Assembly: GCA_002470465.1 (NCBI GenBank)
Contig: DKMD01000017.1
Location: 62,001-126,000 of the forward strand
Direction: 5' to 3'
DNA: 64,000 nucleotides
Source: Pluralibacter sp. UBA7423
GTDB lineage: Bacteria > Pseudomonadota > Gammaproteobacteria > Enterobacterales > Enterobacteriaceae
Part shown: positions 63,294 to 64,000 of the stretch, piece by piece
How the letters are laid out: the number at the start of each line of letters is the position of its first letter
How positions within the stretch are numbered: position 1 is the stretch's first letter
Position numbers and translations under genes: made by a program
The notes under the pieces: model-generated
Told to the model about the DNA's origin: nothing
Database searches by the model: none
The model's input: the letters and a program-made list of their open reading frames with translations, nothing else

Positions 63294-64000
63294 ATGCAGG
63301 AAATTCCGTTTTACATGGTAGATGCCTTCAGCGACCGCACGTTTGGCGGCAATGCGGCGGCGGTTTGCCCGCTTGTGGAGTGGCTGCCGGATGCGACTTT
63401 GCTGAAGATGGCGCAGGAGCATAACCAGTCAGAAACCGCCTTCTTTGTGCGAACCGACGGCGGCTTCGAGCTACGCTGGTTCACCACTCAGGGGGAAATC
63501 AATCTCTGCGGTCACGCCACGCTTGCCAGCGCCCACGTTATTTTTGAATTTCTGGATTATCCCCATACGGAAATCCGTTTCTCTACCCGTTTTGTTGGCG
63601 AGCTGATCGTCACCCGCAGCGGCGACTGGCTGACGCTTAATTTCCCGGCGTGGAAAACGGAACCCGCGGATCCGCCTGCGCTTCTGCTGAAGGCGCTTGG
63701 CATTGAAAACTATGAAGAAGTACGTGTCGCTCGGGATTACCTGGTGGTGCTGAATAATCAGCATCAGGTGGAGGCGCTCACGCCCGATATCCATGCCATG
63801 CTGCCGCTTGGCAAAATGGTCTGCGTGACGGCACCGGGCGATAAGCATGACTTCGTGAGTCGATTCTTCTGTCCGGGCGAAAGCGTGGCGGAAGATCCTG
63901 TTACCGGCTCGGCGCACAGTATGCTGATTCCCTACTGGGGGGAGAAACTGAGCAAAACGCAGATGATGGCCCGCCAGGTTTCCGCCAGAGGCGGTGAGCT
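63294..64000 (+). CDS. PhzF-family isomerase-like protein, 3' end cut by the window
   Basis: The first 235 codons of a PhzF/YHI9-family protein are visible. The start IPFYMVDAFSDRTFGGN, the QSETAFF block with the putative catalytic glutamate, NLCGHATLASAHV, and EDPVTGSAHSMLIPYW are typical. Family members of about 260 residues catalyse proton-shift isomerisations; E. coli YddE has no known substrate. It is too different from YddE to take its name. The start follows AAGGATAG. It is divergent from sotB. Confidence 0.88.
   Translation, partial: MQEIPFYMVDAFSDRTFGGNAAAVCPLVEWLPDATLLKMAQEHNQSETAFFVRTDGGFELRWFTTQGEINLCGHATLASAHVIFEFLDYPHTEIRFSTRFVGELIVTRSGDWLTLNFPAWKTEPADPPALLLKALGIENYEEVRVARDYLVVLNNQHQVEALTPDIHAMLPLGKMVCVTAPGDKHDFVSRFFCPGESVAEDPVTGSAHSMLIPYWGEKLSKTQMMARQVSARGGE

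Noticed and set aside
1..64000. Searched for tRNA, rRNA, CRISPR arrays, transposases, integrases and prophage genes
   Set aside because: None was recognised by eye in this window; the accessory patches show no visible mobile-element ends.

Overview
The window is chromosomal DNA of a member of the Enterobacteriaceae. Gene content and order follow the Escherichia coli mdtJI–ydgD–asr–ynfM–ynfL–mlc–bioD2–clcB–dmsD–ynfE–ynfD–ynfC–speG–ynfB–ynfA–rspA/rspB–ydfJ–ydfI–rspR–ydfG–dcp backbone, and later the ydeE, eamA–marBAR–marC–sotB block. Protein lengths are often identical to E. coli (Mlc 406, BioD2 231, YnfC 236, MarR 144, MarB 72, Dcp 681). GC-rich third positions, the osmVWXY and urtABCDE operons, and scattered REP/BIME palindromes suggest an Enterobacter/Leclercia/Lelliottia-type organism rather than Escherichia. 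The species cannot be fixed from the sequence alone.

Region 1 (1–18.1 kb) holds the MdtJI polyamine exporter, a CHASE4-GGDEF-EAL c-di-GMP protein, the periplasmic protease YdgD, the acid-shock protein Asr with the 27-residue membrane protein YdgU, an M32 carboxypeptidase, the YnfM transporter with its LysR neighbour, Mlc, BioD2 and ClcB. An accessory patch at 12.5–14.4 kb follows. It has a lipoprotein with a TolA domain III-like fold, a small two-helix membrane protein and a DUF4225-like protein. Next is the OsmU compatible-solute ABC transporter (osmVWXY).

Region 2 (18.1–24.3 kb) has a Tat-exported DMSO/selenate reductase-type catalytic subunit with its chaperone DmsD, but without the usual iron–sulfur and membrane-anchor subunits. 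After it come ynfD, ynfC, speG, ynfB and ynfA.

Region 3 (24.3–36.4 kb) is an expanded rsp sugar-acid cluster. It contains a hexuronate-type importer, RspA (mannonate dehydratase family), a glucuronate isomerase, a GPH-type importer, RspB, two MHS-type importers, YdfI (fructuronate/mannonate oxidoreductase) and the GntR regulator RspR. Together these can convert glucuronate, and probably L-gulonate, to 2-keto-3-deoxygluconate. A 13-bp element recurs upstream of three of the genes. In two promoters it lies at the same 32-bp distance from a CRP-like site.

Region 4 (36.4–49 kb) has ydfG, a hypothetical protein with a twofold internal repeat, dcp, an S6-type serine protease autotransporter broken by a frameshift, the MgtS small protein with a candidate MgrR sRNA, an FtrA-type regulator, a secreted nucleosidase, a rhodanese, and a MetE-like enzyme behind a MetJ-like operator and a perfect leader hairpin.

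Region 5 (49–64 kb) has urtABCDE (urea uptake) behind a sigma-54-type promoter, a divergent SDR/XRE pair, YdeE, EamA, the marRAB operon with a well-preserved marO, marC, a TEM-like class A beta-lactamase immediately downstream of marC, sotB, and the start of a PhzF-family gene that runs off the end.
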